From assembly GCA_947598485.1 (NCBI GenBank), contig CANQFJ010000012.1, positions 1 through 43,628 of the forward strand: a stretch of DNA of 43,628 nucleotides, given 5' to 3'. The notes below the pieces were generated by a model. The model made no database searches. It saw nothing but the letters and a program-made list of their open reading frames with translations, and was not told where the DNA came from. Position 1 is the first letter of the stretch. Each line of letters starts with the position of its first letter. The translations under genes were made by a program, and so were the position numbers. Shown here piece by piece: positions 16,412 through 25,126 of the stretch. The DNA comes from an uncultured Bacilli bacterium. GTDB taxonomy: Bacteria > Bacillota_I > Bacilli_A > RF39 > UBA660.

Positions 16412-18832
16412 ATGGCCAGTTTTGGAAAGCATTTTGTTGTTGATGAAAAAAGTTGTAGTAGTCAAGAAGCTGCCATTAAAAAAGGTACTTTTTATAGAAT
16501 TACAGTTTTAACTGATCGGCTTGTAAGACTTGAGTATTCTAGGGGTGGTAACTTTAATGATCAACCTACCGATTTAGTAATAAATCGAAATTTTCCTGTG
16601 CCTAAATTTAAAATTGAAGAAGATGAAAGATATTTAGTAATTACTACTAAATATTTTGTTCTTCAATATATGAAAGAAAAGCCTTTTACCGGTCCAAGTT
16701 TTGCGCCTGATGCTAATTTGAAAGTAAAGTTATTAAATACGGATAAGGTATGGTATTACAATCATCCTGAGGCTCGTAACTTTAAAGGCTCCGCTTTTAG
16801 CTTAGATGACTTTAAGGGAGGCAGCAAAAAACTTGATAAAGGATTGTATTCAACTGATGGCTTTGTTGCAATTGAAGATTCTTGCCCCTTGGTAATAAAT
16901 GAACAAGGTGTAATTGTTTCTGAAGTTAATGATAATAAAGATATTTACCTCTTTATGTATAAAAGAGATTTTGGTTTATGTTTAAAGGATTACTTTGCTT
17001 TAACAGGAAAGCCTTTACTTATACCAAGATATGCCTTAGGAATATGGTGGTTTAGGGACCGCATATATTCAATGGATGATACGAAAAAACTTGTTAAGAA
17101 ATTTATGGTAAATGATATTCCTATTAACGTTCTTCTTTTAGGAGAATTCTGGCATACAAAGGAAGTTCAAAATATTAATTTAAGAAAAACAGGATTTACA
17201 TTTAATAAGCAGTTATTTCCTAATCCACCCGAATTTGTTAAAACGATGCATGAGATGGGTGTAAGAGTAGGTATTAATATTGATCCTGATGAAGGAATTA
17301 GGTCTGATGAACCTGCCTTTCAAGGCTATGCTAAAGAAATAGGGTATGTTCCTCAGGAAACAATTCCGTTTAATGCCTTTGATAAAATGTTCATGCTTGT
17401 TTATTTTGAATACATCATTAATCCATTGGTGCAATGTAATATAGACTTCTTTTGGATAGATTATAAAAGAGATGTCCGAAATTTAAGAGCATTAGTTAAT
17501 TATCATATTCGTGATTTTAATCGTTCTGAAGAAAAAAGACCAATGCTTCTTACCCGAAACCCTGGTGTAGCAGCTCATCGAGATGGTGTTTTATACTCTG
17601 GTGAAACAATTGTAAGTTGGGATACTTTAAAATACTTACCATTTTACAATTCTAATGCTAGTAATATAGGCCTTTCGTGGTGGAGCCATGATGTTGGAGG
17701 CTATAAAGAAGGAACCGAAGATGAAGAGTTATATTTAAGACATGTTGAACTTGCAACCTTTAGTCCTATTTTTCGCTTTAGTGCTAAACGAGGTATTTAC
17801 TATAAGAGAGAACCTTGGCTTTGGGATTATAAAACATATAATATTGTTAAAAGCTATACCCAATTAAGATTAAGTTTGATACCATATCTTTACACCGAAG
17901 CATATACTTATTTTGCTACAGGAATGCCTTTAGTACAGCCTCTTTATTACTCTTATCCCGAGCTTTATGATGAACCAGAATATAAAAATGAATATTTCTT
18001 TGGTAGTGAATTATTTGTTTGTCCAATAACAACTCCTAAAGATAAAGTTATGAATAGAACAATTCAAAGATTATTTCTTCCTAAGGGAACTTGGTATGAA
18101 TTTAAGGGTGGAAAAAAATATATTGGCGATAAAAGATATGTGACTTTTTATAAGGATGAAGATTATCCAGTCTTTGCTAAAGCAGGGGCTATTATTCCTC
18201 TTGCTAATTTAAATGAAGAAACGTATAATTCTTGTGATAATCCTAGTCGCTTAGAGGTGCATATTTTCCCTGGTCGAAGTAATACCTATGTCATGTATGA
18301 AGATGATGGAATTACCAAAATGTATGAAGAAGGGTACTATATAAAAACGGCTATTGATTATAACTACATGGAAAATAATTATACTGTTATTATCCATCCT
18401 GTTGAAGGTAAAACGAAGATAATACCAGAAAAAAGAGATTATAAAATAGTTTTTAGAAACACTAAGCAAGCTGACAAAGTTGAGGCTTATATTGATAGTG
18501 AGAAAATTGAAAAGAATATCTTTTATGAAGAGAAAAACAATGATTTTATCGTTAAAATAAATGATGTGTCTACAACAAGACAACTCACAATAAATTGTAG
18601 TGGTAAAGATATTGAAATTGATGCTGTAAGAATTCTTAATGAAGATATTAATTCAATTATAACTGATTTGAAAATTCCTACAGTTCTTAAAGAAAATTTA
18701 TCAAGAATTTGCTTTAGTAGCTTAGATGTAAAAAAGAAAAGAATTGCTATACGGAAGCTAAGGCGTAAAGGATTAGACTACGTATTCATAAAGATGTTCA
18801 TGAAGCTATATGATTATATAGCAGAATTTTAG
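16412..18832 (+). CDS. Glycoside hydrolase family 31 (alpha-glucosidase-like)
   Basis: The enzyme has 806 residues with an N-terminal beta-sandwich, a (beta/alpha)8 barrel (WWFRDRIYS, VGINIDPDEGI) and C-terminal beta domains. The nucleophile is Asp350 in FFWIDYKRDV. The acid/base region reads YSGETIVSW, with Glu398 where GH31 enzymes have Asp, followed by SNIGLSWWSHDVGGY. It lacks a signal peptide, so it should act on alpha-glucosides taken into the cell. An extra basic tail of about 60 residues (from about 745) is predicted helical and unlike the rest. AGGAAAGGG is the ribosome site. The next gene follows 17 bp later. Confidence 0.9.
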   Translation: MASFGKHFVVDEKSCSSQEAAIKKGTFYRITVLTDRLVRLEYSRGGNFNDQPTDLVINRNFPVPKFKIEEDERYLVITTKYFVLQYMKEKPFTGPSFAPDANLKVKLLNTDKVWYYNHPEARNFKGSAFSLDDFKGGSKKLDKGLYSTDGFVAIEDSCPLVINEQGVIVSEVNDNKDIYLFMYKRDFGLCLKDYFALTGKPLLIPRYALGIWWFRDRIYSMDDTKKLVKKFMVNDIPINVLLLGEFWHTKEVQNINLRKTGFTFNKQLFPNPPEFVKTMHEMGVRVGINIDPDEGIRSDEPAFQGYAKEIGYVPQETIPFNAFDKMFMLVYFEYIINPLVQCNIDFFWIDYKRDVRNLRALVNYHIRDFNRSEEKRPMLLTRNPGVAAHRDGVLYSGETIVSWDTLKYLPFYNSNASNIGLSWWSHDVGGYKEGTEDEELYLRHVELATFSPIFRFSAKRGIYYKREPWLWDYKTYNIVKSYTQLRLSLIPYLYTEAYTYFATGMPLVQPLYYSYPELYDEPEYKNEYFFGSELFVCPITTPKDKVMNRTIQRLFLPKGTWYEFKGGKKYIGDKRYVTFYKDEDYPVFAKAGAIIPLANLNEETYNSCDNPSRLEVHIFPGRSNTYVMYEDDGITKMYEEGYYIKTAIDYNYMENNYTVIIHPVEGKTKIIPEKRDYKIVFRNTKQADKVEAYIDSEKIEKNIFYEEKNNDFIVKINDVSTTRQLTINCSGKDIEIDAVRILNEDINSIITDLKIPTVLKENLSRICFSSLDVKKKRIAIRKLRRKGLDYVFIKMFMKLYDYIAEF

Positions 18833-18849
18833 AAAGAAGGAAGTAAAGT

Positions 18850-20640
18850 ATGAATAATGAACAACCAAATAATCTAAACAATTTCCCCCAAGAAAATTCT
18901 CCAAGTGTTGAGCCTGCAGGCATGCCTGTTAATGATCTAGGCTCAGTAGAAAAGGTGCCAAATCCTACGCCTCAAGAACCCGCACCATCTTTTGGAGCAC
19001 CAATTATGGAGCCTCCGATTGTACCAAATCCTACTTCACAAACTACAGAACCTAAAAAGAAAAAAGGCATTAATAAAGGATTATTAATTGCTATTATAGC
19101 TATTCTTGTTGTCATGATTGCAGTTGGTGGCTATGCAGTCTATCTATTTTTTGGCGTAAGTCCTAAAAGTGTGCATGATAAAGTTATAGATGATCTTTTT
19201 GCTAGTACTTATGAGTTTGCCAATCAATTAGCAATAAATAATAAAGATATTAAAACATTTAAACAACATGCAGAATTAAGTTTTGATACTAATATTGATG
19301 AAATTAGTATGTTAAATGATTATTCTCTTAAAACGGATCTTCAAGAGGATTTAGTTGAAAACTATGTAAATTATAAATATTCATTTTTAGAAAAAAATAA
19401 AAATTTACTTGAGACTAATATCTATCAATTAAACGATAAATTATATTTGGATTCCAAACAACTTTATGATCAAGTAATTGAGCTTGGAAATATCGGCATC
19501 AACCTTAGTACTAGTAGTTTATTTGATGCCGAAGATATAACTTATTTATTAGATACATTAAAAAAAGGGATTAAAGACTCCTTTGCTAAAGGCAAATTTA
19601 CGAGAAACTTAGAAACTGTTAAATTAAATGGTAAGTCTATTAAAGCTTTCAATAACTCATATGTTATTGATGAAGCAGGTTACTATTCTATGTTGAGGAG
19701 TATTTTAAGTACTTTTAAAGATGATGAAAAGTCATTACAAATAATCGCAGACTTTGTAAATAATATTGAGTCAAGCACTTTAGTTGATTCTATGATGACT
19801 GTCAATACAATGGAAGATACACAAAGAAAAGAAATAACTGTAGATGATGTTAAAAAATCACTTGATTCATTGATAGCTGAATTAGAAAATACTGAATTAT
19901 CCGATCCAACAGCTAAAATATATTTTAATGTTTATACTAATATGATTACTAATCAACCAATTGGCATTAAGCTAATTTCCAAAAATGGTGAAGAAAGTAC
20001 GGATTTATTAGAATATTATGAAGAAGAAAAAAATAGTAGCTTAAAGATATACACTGATTATAAAAAGACTTCTAGTTTTGAATTAAATACTAAAGATACT
20101 AATGCTGAATTTAAATTTATTAATGAGGGAGAAACAATATTAACAGGTACATTAGAAAATACTGATACTAAATCTGAATTAATAGTAAATATTCATAGCC
20201 AAAATGAACAAATAATACCAGACATTACTTTAGGAATGCGTGCGGAAGTAGTCGATGATACTACTAAAATGCAAATTAAGGTAGCTTTCGATCAAGATGG
20301 AAAAACTAATGAAATAGCCGTTAACATGAATTTTAAAACTACTTTTGACGAAGATTTAACTAAACCTGATGTATCAAATGCTATACCTACTGAAAATGTT
20401 GATGCTGAATTATTTACTAATAATTTAATGACAGCTTTAGAAGACTCTAATTTATATTCTATTATTTCTGAATATCTTGAACCAAGCTATGGCCTTGAGG
20501 ATTACGAAGACGATATAATTTATTCAGAACATTGTGATGAAGCCTCAAACTGCAAATGTAGTGGACTTTCTTGTACGTGTCACTATTTAAATGATGATTT
20601 TGAATATGAAGATATAGTTTGTCCTAGCCCAAATATTTAG
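18850..20640 (+). CDS. Membrane-anchored protein with Pro-rich N-terminus and Cys-rich tail
   Basis: The protein has 596 residues and I do not recognise it as a named family. Residues 1-72 are Pro/Asn/Gln-rich and end in a KKKKG stretch. One transmembrane helix lies at about 78-102, followed by an external region of about 490 residues made of lipoprotein-like beta domains (many short strands, repeated K/D/N-rich segments). The last 40 residues contain six Cys within 31 residues (HCDEASNCKCSGLSCTC and a final VC), which suggests disulfide or metal binding outside the cell. Topology by the positive-inside rule is N-in. It lies 17 bp behind the GH31 gene. Confidence 0.75.
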   Translation: MNNEQPNNLNNFPQENSPSVEPAGMPVNDLGSVEKVPNPTPQEPAPSFGAPIMEPPIVPNPTSQTTEPKKKKGINKGLLIAIIAILVVMIAVGGYAVYLFFGVSPKSVHDKVIDDLFASTYEFANQLAINNKDIKTFKQHAELSFDTNIDEISMLNDYSLKTDLQEDLVENYVNYKYSFLEKNKNLLETNIYQLNDKLYLDSKQLYDQVIELGNIGINLSTSSLFDAEDITYLLDTLKKGIKDSFAKGKFTRNLETVKLNGKSIKAFNNSYVIDEAGYYSMLRSILSTFKDDEKSLQIIADFVNNIESSTLVDSMMTVNTMEDTQRKEITVDDVKKSLDSLIAELENTELSDPTAKIYFNVYTNMITNQPIGIKLISKNGEESTDLLEYYEEEKNSSLKIYTDYKKTSSFELNTKDTNAEFKFINEGETILTGTLENTDTKSELIVNIHSQNEQIIPDITLGMRAEVVDDTTKMQIKVAFDQDGKTNEIAVNMNFKTTFDEDLTKPDVSNAIPTENVDAELFTNNLMTALEDSNLYSIISEYLEPSYGLEDYEDDIIYSEHCDEASNCKCSGLSCTCHYLNDDFEYEDIVCPSPNI

Positions 20641-20669
20641 TTGTTTTTGCCAAAAGTTTGTTGTATAAT
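20641..20669 (+). promoter_or_regulatory. Promoter of leuS operon
   Basis: TTGTTT (20641-20646) begins at the base after the preceding stop codon; TATAAT (20664-20669) follows after 17 bp. Confidence 0.75.
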
Positions 20670-20674
20670 CTTGC

Positions 20675-20861
20675 TTAAGCAGATGAAGAAAGAGTAGTAG
20701 AAAATTAGATATTTAAAAGAGAATTAACGGATGGTGTAAGTTAATATTATCTATTTTTGAACTTGCTTTTGGATGTGTTGGGGTAGTTCCCTTATCGATT
20801 TAAAGTTATAAATAAAGGTGGTACCGCGGATTTATTCGCCCTTTGGTGCTACCTTTTTTTT
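20675..20861 (+). promoter_or_regulatory. T-box riboswitch (leucine)
   Basis: A complete T-box leader. Stem I begins GCAGATGAAGAAAGAGTAG, with an apical part around GGATGGTGTAAG. The specifier loop reads GAA-CTT-GC, so the specifier codon is CTT (Leu) at 20762-20764. The conserved T-box AAAGGTGGTACCGCGG is at 20814-20829. A terminator stem closes with GCTACC and a run of T (20853-20861). Uncharged tRNA-Leu pairs with specifier and T-box and stops the terminator from forming. The downstream leuS confirms the amino acid. Confidence 0.95.
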
Positions 20862-20873
20862 GGAGGTAAATAT

Positions 20874-21239
20874 ATGGATACCCAAATGATTATTAATATA
20901 GTAGTGTCACTCGTGGCCTTTGTAATTGTCTTCTTATTCTTTTATATAAGAGATATAAGAAGATTAAAAGCCAAAAAAAAGAAAAAAGTGATTGCTGAAG
21001 TTAAGTATTTAATGCTGAGAAATAATATTAAAGAAGAATATTTACTTAATAAAAAATTTTTAGCTTTAACATCTTTCATAAATGCTTTTATAATATCTTT
21101 TGTTTTCTTCATTATAGAGCTTTTTAACTGGCATATCATCTTCAAATTAATGATAGGATTTATATTAACACTTGCCCTTATATATAGTATTTATGGAATA
21201 TTGGGAAATATATTAGAAAAGAGGAGTAATAAGAAATGA
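20874..21239 (+). CDS. Small membrane protein in leuS operon
   Basis: The protein has 121 residues, with one hydrophobic helix at the N-terminus (about 5-25), a strongly basic cytoplasmic loop (RDIRRLKAKKKKK) and two further helices at about 65-85 and 90-112. No family is recognised. It lies directly after the T-box with GGAGG 6 nt before its ATG, and its stop overlaps the leuS start (ATGA). It is therefore made under leucine-starvation control together with leuS. Confidence 0.75.
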   Translation: MDTQMIINIVVSLVAFVIVFLFFYIRDIRRLKAKKKKKVIAEVKYLMLRNNIKEEYLLNKKFLALTSFINAFIISFVFFIIELFNWHIIFKLMIGFILTLALIYSIYGILGNILEKRSNKK

Positions 21240-24052
21240 ATTTTAAAGAAATAGAAACAAAATGGCAACAATATTGGGATAACAATAAAGTATTTAAGGC
21301 TGTAACTGGTGATAATTCTAAAAAGCCTTATTATATTTTAGTAGAGTTCCCTTATCCAAGTGGTGCTGGTCTTCACGTTGGTCACGTCAGAAGTTATACT
21401 GCTCAAGATGCTATTGCCCGTATGAAAAGAATGCAAGGATATAATGTCTTATACCCAATGGGATGGGATGCTTTTGGTGCTCCTGCTGAGCAATATGCTA
21501 TTAAAAACCATATTCATCCCAAAGAAGCCGTTAAAGAAAATATAAAGACTTTCAAAGGCCAAATGAAATCATTAGGTTTTTCATTTGACTGGGATCGAGA
21601 ATTTTCTACTACTGATCCTGAGTATTATAAATGGACGCAATGGCAATTCTTACAGTTCTATAAACATAATATGGCTTATAAAGCTTGTGTGCCTGTAAAC
21701 TGGTGCCCGACATGTAAAAGTGTTCTTTCTAATGAAGATGCTGCAGGAGGAGTATGCGAAAGATGTGGCTCTAAAGTAGTTCAAAAAGAAAAATCACAAT
21801 GGATGCTTAGAATGAGTGACTATGCTGAAGATTTACTTAATGGTCTTGAGGATACACATTTTGCTGAGAAAGTAAAATTAGGACAAATAAACTGGATTGG
21901 TAAAAGTGAAGGAGCCAATGTTACTTTTAAAGTAGCAAATACAGACTATGACTTTGTGGTATATACAACTCGTCCCGATACTTTATTTGGCGTAACTTAC
22001 TGTGTCCTTTCTCCTGAACATGAGCTTGTTCCTAAGATTACTACTAAAGATCATGAACAAGAAGTAAAGAAATATCAAGAAGAGTGTTCTTTAAAAAATG
22101 AAATGGAAAGAACGGAACTTAATAAAGAAAAAACTGGAGTATTCACGGGAGCCTATGCTATTAATCCTGTTAATAGTAAAGAAATACCTATTTATATTTC
22201 CGATTATGTTTTAGCAAGTTATGGCACGGGAGCTATTATGGCTGTCCCTGCTCATGATGAAAGAGACTATGACTTTGCTAAGAAGTTTAACATCCCAATT
22301 ATTCAAGTTCTTGAAGAAGTAACAGGAACACCACATGAAAATGAATTTAAGAAAAATAGTATCGTGGCTATTGTTTATGATGAAGCAAATGATAAATATT
22401 TAACTATCAATTGGCATGAAAAGGGTGGAAGATTATTTATCGGAGGCACTATTAAAGATGGTGAAATACCTCTTGAATGTGCTTTACGAGAAGTCAAAGA
22501 AGAGACAGGTTATAGTAATATTGAACTTGTTTGTGAAACACCAAAAATAAATCATCATTATTATGCCTTTAATAAAGATAAATACTTTAATATCGAGTGC
22601 ACAGGTTTTATGTTTAAGTTAAAAGATGATGCTAAAGAAAGACAAAATCTTGATGATGATGAAGCCTTTGATGTTGAATGGGTAGACCATAATACACTTA
22701 GCGAAATTAAAGATGAATTACACGCGAAAACACTTGAGTATGCTTTAAATCCTGGTGCTATGGTAGGCGATGGCATTCATATTAATTCAGGCTTCTTAGA
22801 TGGTCTTAATAAAAAAGATGCTATCGATACTATTATCAAATGGCTTTCTGATAACAAAATGGGCGAAAGAAAAGTCAATTATAAAATGCGTGACTGGATT
22901 TTCTCTCGTCAAAGATTCTGGGGTGAACCAATCCCAATGATTAACTGTCCTAAATGTGGCTGGGTACCAATGGATGAAAAAGATTTACCACTTCTTCTTC
23001 CGGATGTAGCAGAATATGAACCTACCGATAATGGGGAAAGTCCACTTGCAAAAATAGATTCATTTGTTCATACTACTTGCCCTAAATGTGGTGGACCTGC
23101 AATGCGTGAAACAGATACAATGCCTAACTGGGCTGGCTCAAGCTGGTATTTCTTAAGATTTATGGATGCCCATAATGATCATGAATTTGCTAGTATGGAT
23201 GCTATGAAATACTGGAATAAAGTTAACTGGTACAATGGAGGTATGGAGCATACGGCTAGACACTTATTATATGCTAGATTCTGGGTTCAATTCTTATATA
23301 ATATTGGTTTAGTACCTAATAAAGAAATGATAGACGTAAGAGTTAGTCATGGTATGGTACTTGGCTCTAATAATGAAAAGATGAGTAAGAGTAAGGGTAA
23401 TGTTATTAACCCTGATGATATCGTTAAAGAATATGGGGCAGATACTTTAAGAGTCTATGAGTTATTCATGGGGGATTATGAACAAGATGCTCCATGGAAT
23501 ACTGATTCTTTAAAAGGATGTAAGAGATTCATTGATCGAGTAATTCGTCTTAAAGATAAAGTTGATTTAAATAATAAAGAGTATTCACCAAAACTTGAAA
23601 GCCTAATTCATAAAAGCATTAAAAAAGTTGAAAATGACTTAAATACCATGGGTTATAACACAGCAGTATCAACGCTTATGATTTTACTTAATGCATATGA
23701 AGATGAAGAAACAATATCAAGAAAAGATTATGAAACACTTCTTACATTGTTAAATCCTATGGCTCCGCATATTACGGAAGAGTTAAATGAAAGCTTAGGA
23801 AATGACCCTATTTGCTTAAATAAGTGGCCAGAATATGATGAAGCAAAAACTATTGATGATGAAAAAACTATCGCGGTGCAAATAAATGGTAAGCTTCGAG
23901 GATCTATTACTACAACTTCAAGTGATAGTGAAGAAGATATATTGCAAAAGGCTAAAGATAACGAAAATGTTAAAAAATATATCGAGGGCAAAGAAATAAT
24001 TAAAACAATTGTTATTCCTGGTAAGATTGTTAATATCGTTATCAAAGGTTAA
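21236..24052 (+). CDS. leuS: Leucine-tRNA ligase with inserted Nudix domain
   Basis: The protein has 938 residues, about 130 more than usual. The HIGH-type motif is PSGAGLHVGHVRSY, a zinc knuckle has CPTC/CERC, and the KMSKS motif is NEKMSKSKGNV. The editing domain keeps the TTRPDTLFG Thr-rich segment and the Asp in AVPAHDERDYDFA. At about residues 364-508, where LeuRS normally has a short loop before GDGxHxNS, a Nudix hydrolase domain is inserted. Its Nudix box fits GX5EX7REUXEEXGU without a gap (Gly404 to Tyr426, with REVKEETGY). Reading frame and codon style are continuous, so this is a real fusion. Nudix domains hydrolyse nucleoside diphosphate derivatives; its substrate here is unknown. 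The gene is under Leu T-box control. Confidence 0.97.
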   Translation: MNFKEIETKWQQYWDNNKVFKAVTGDNSKKPYYILVEFPYPSGAGLHVGHVRSYTAQDAIARMKRMQGYNVLYPMGWDAFGAPAEQYAIKNHIHPKEAVKENIKTFKGQMKSLGFSFDWDREFSTTDPEYYKWTQWQFLQFYKHNMAYKACVPVNWCPTCKSVLSNEDAAGGVCERCGSKVVQKEKSQWMLRMSDYAEDLLNGLEDTHFAEKVKLGQINWIGKSEGANVTFKVANTDYDFVVYTTRPDTLFGVTYCVLSPEHELVPKITTKDHEQEVKKYQEECSLKNEMERTELNKEKTGVFTGAYAINPVNSKEIPIYISDYVLASYGTGAIMAVPAHDERDYDFAKKFNIPIIQVLEEVTGTPHENEFKKNSIVAIVYDEANDKYLTINWHEKGGRLFIGGTIKDGEIPLECALREVKEETGYSNIELVCETPKINHHYYAFNKDKYFNIECTGFMFKLKDDAKERQNLDDDEAFDVEWVDHNTLSEIKDELHAKTLEYALNPGAMVGDGIHINSGFLDGLNKKDAIDTIIKWLSDNKMGERKVNYKMRDWIFSRQRFWGEPIPMINCPKCGWVPMDEKDLPLLLPDVAEYEPTDNGESPLAKIDSFVHTTCPKCGGPAMRETDTMPNWAGSSWYFLRFMDAHNDHEFASMDAMKYWNKVNWYNGGMEHTARHLLYARFWVQFLYNIGLVPNKEMIDVRVSHGMVLGSNNEKMSKSKGNVINPDDIVKEYGADTLRVYELFMGDYEQDAPWNTDSLKGCKRFIDRVIRLKDKVDLNNKEYSPKLESLIHKSIKKVENDLNTMGYNTAVSTLMILLNAYEDEETISRKDYETLLTLLNPMAPHITEELNESLGNDPICLNKWPEYDEAKTIDDEKTIAVQINGKLRGSITTTSSDSEEDILQKAKDNENVKKYIEGKEIIKTIVIPGKIVNIVIKG

Positions 24053-24060
24053 TAATAAGT

Positions 24061-24094
24061 AGCAAGATTTTAAATGAAAAATCTTGCTTTTTTT
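24061..24094 (+). terminator. Terminator of leuS operon
   Basis: A perfect 11-bp stem (AGCAAGATTTT/AAAATCTTGCT) with a 6-nt loop is followed by seven T. Confidence 0.9.
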
Positions 24095-24110
24095 AGTCAA
24101 AAATAATTAT

Positions 24111-24151
24111 AACTCCAAAAAAATCAATTATTTTAGTATTTTTTTGGAGTT
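24111..24151. repeat. Perfect 14-bp inverted repeat
   Basis: AACTCC plus seven A and T pairs with A, seven T and GGAGTT, around a 13-nt loop. It follows the leuS terminator by 17 bp. It could be a second terminator or a processed RNA end; there is no T-run after it on the plus strand. Confidence 0.6.
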
Positions 24152-24189
24152 ATACAGTATTTTTAAAAATATGTGCGTGTTTTCTTGCC

Positions 24190-24218
24190 TTGCAATATAA
24201 TATGTTTTTTTGTAAAAT
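24190..24218 (+). promoter_or_regulatory. Promoter of pseudouridine synthase gene
   Basis: TTGCAA (24190-24195) and TAAAAT (24213-24218) are spaced by 17 bp. This would start transcription at or next to the ATG at 24225, giving a leaderless mRNA. An alternative -10, TATAAT at 24196-24201, leaves a 17-nt leader without a ribosome site. Confidence 0.45.
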
Positions 24219-24224
24219 GAGCTT

Positions 24225-24890
24225 ATGAAAAAAGAAAAACTTAAAATATTATATGAAGATAAATTCATAATCGTGGTATATAAGAAGGCCAACCTTTTAA
24301 CAATAGGCACCGATAAAGAAAGAGAAAAAACGTTATTTCATGAAGTATTAGAATACGAGAAAAAGAAAAATAAGAATAATAAAATATTTGTAATTCATCG
24401 TTTAGACAAAGATACCGAAGGACTAGTAATGTTTGCCAAAGATTTAAAAACTAAAAATATAATGCAAAATAATTGGGATAATGTGATAAGAAAATATGTA
24501 GCATTAGTTCATGGTCATGTTAATAGAAAAAGTGAAACATTAACAAATTTGTTAACCGAGTCTAAAACTTACGAAGTATATATTACAAATAATACTAAAA
24601 TAGGTAAAAAAGCTATAACTTCTTATGATGTTATAACCCAAAATAAAGGTTATACGCTCCTAAGTATCGATATTAAAACAGGTAAAAAACATCAAATAAG
24701 AGTTCAACTGGCAAGTATTAACCATCCTATCGTGGGAGATAAGAAATATAATAAGAAAAAGGATGGTTTTAGAAATTTATGCTTATGTGCAAATTATCTT
24801 AAGTTTAATCATCCTGTTACCAATAAAGAAGTTGAAATAAAAGTTGAGTATCCTAAAATTTATGATGAAATCATTAAAAAAAGTATCTAA
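24225..24890 (+). CDS. RluA-family pseudouridine synthase
   Basis: The protein has 221 residues. The catalytic motif is HRLDKDTEGLVMFAKD, with the essential Asp in HRLD (near residue 60). YVALVHG and TGKKHQIRVQLASINHPIVGD are also typical. These enzymes isomerise uridine to pseudouridine in rRNA or tRNA. It is short and lacks an S4 domain, like RluA itself and several YhcT/YjbO-like proteins, so the target RNA cannot be named. No ribosome site is visible before the ATG. Confidence 0.9.
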   Translation: MKKEKLKILYEDKFIIVVYKKANLLTIGTDKEREKTLFHEVLEYEKKKNKNNKIFVIHRLDKDTEGLVMFAKDLKTKNIMQNNWDNVIRKYVALVHGHVNRKSETLTNLLTESKTYEVYITNNTKIGKKAITSYDVITQNKGYTLLSIDIKTGKKHQIRVQLASINHPIVGDKKYNKKKDGFRNLCLCANYLKFNHPVTNKEVEIKVEYPKIYDEIIKKSI

Positions 24891-24901
24891 AAAAGATACT
24901 T
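24881..24901. terminator. Hairpin at end of pseudouridine synthase gene
   Basis: AAGTATCT and AGATACTT form a perfect 8-bp stem around five A. The T-run needed for termination is on the minus strand (bases 24876-24882 are A), so it is better as a terminator for minus-strand transcripts coming from 25401 than for the plus-strand gene. Confidence 0.5.
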
Positions 24902-24907
24902 CAAAAA

Positions 24908-24935
24908 ATGACAAAAAATTTAAGTACGATATGAT
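24908..24935 (+). promoter_or_regulatory. Promoter of Cse60-like gene
   Basis: ATGACA (24908-24913, one mismatch to TTGACA) and TATGAT (24930-24935) are spaced by 16 bp. Confidence 0.45.
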
Positions 24936-24955
24936 AGATTAATCATGGTGATAAT

Positions 24956-25126
24956 ATGAAAGTAAAAATTTTTGATGAATCCCATGAAAAAGATTTAGAA
25001 AATGACATTAATGAATTTTTATCATCTGGGTCTTATGATATAATAGAGATTAAGTTTCAAGTTGCTATAGGTGTATGTGGAGAAGATCAACTTTATTGTT
25101 TTAGTGCCATGGTTATCTATAATTAA
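24956..25126 (+). CDS. Cse60-like small protein
   Basis: This is a 56-residue protein. It begins MKVKIFDESHEKDLENDINE and ends with YCFSAMVIYN. Both ends match the small Cse60/DUF2758 family, first described as a mother-cell sporulation protein in Bacillus but also present in non-sporulating relatives. GGTGAT lies 6 nt before the ATG. It converges with, and overlaps by 4 bp, the minus-strand gene at 25123. The function is unknown. Confidence 0.75.
   Translation: MKVKIFDESHEKDLENDINEFLSSGSYDIIEIKFQVAIGVCGEDQLYCFSAMVIYN

Noticed and set aside
22300-22770. A separate Nudix gene within leuS, or a frameshifted leuS
   Set aside because: The frame is continuous, with no stop and no ribosome site, and the LeuRS motifs continue on both sides in the same frame.
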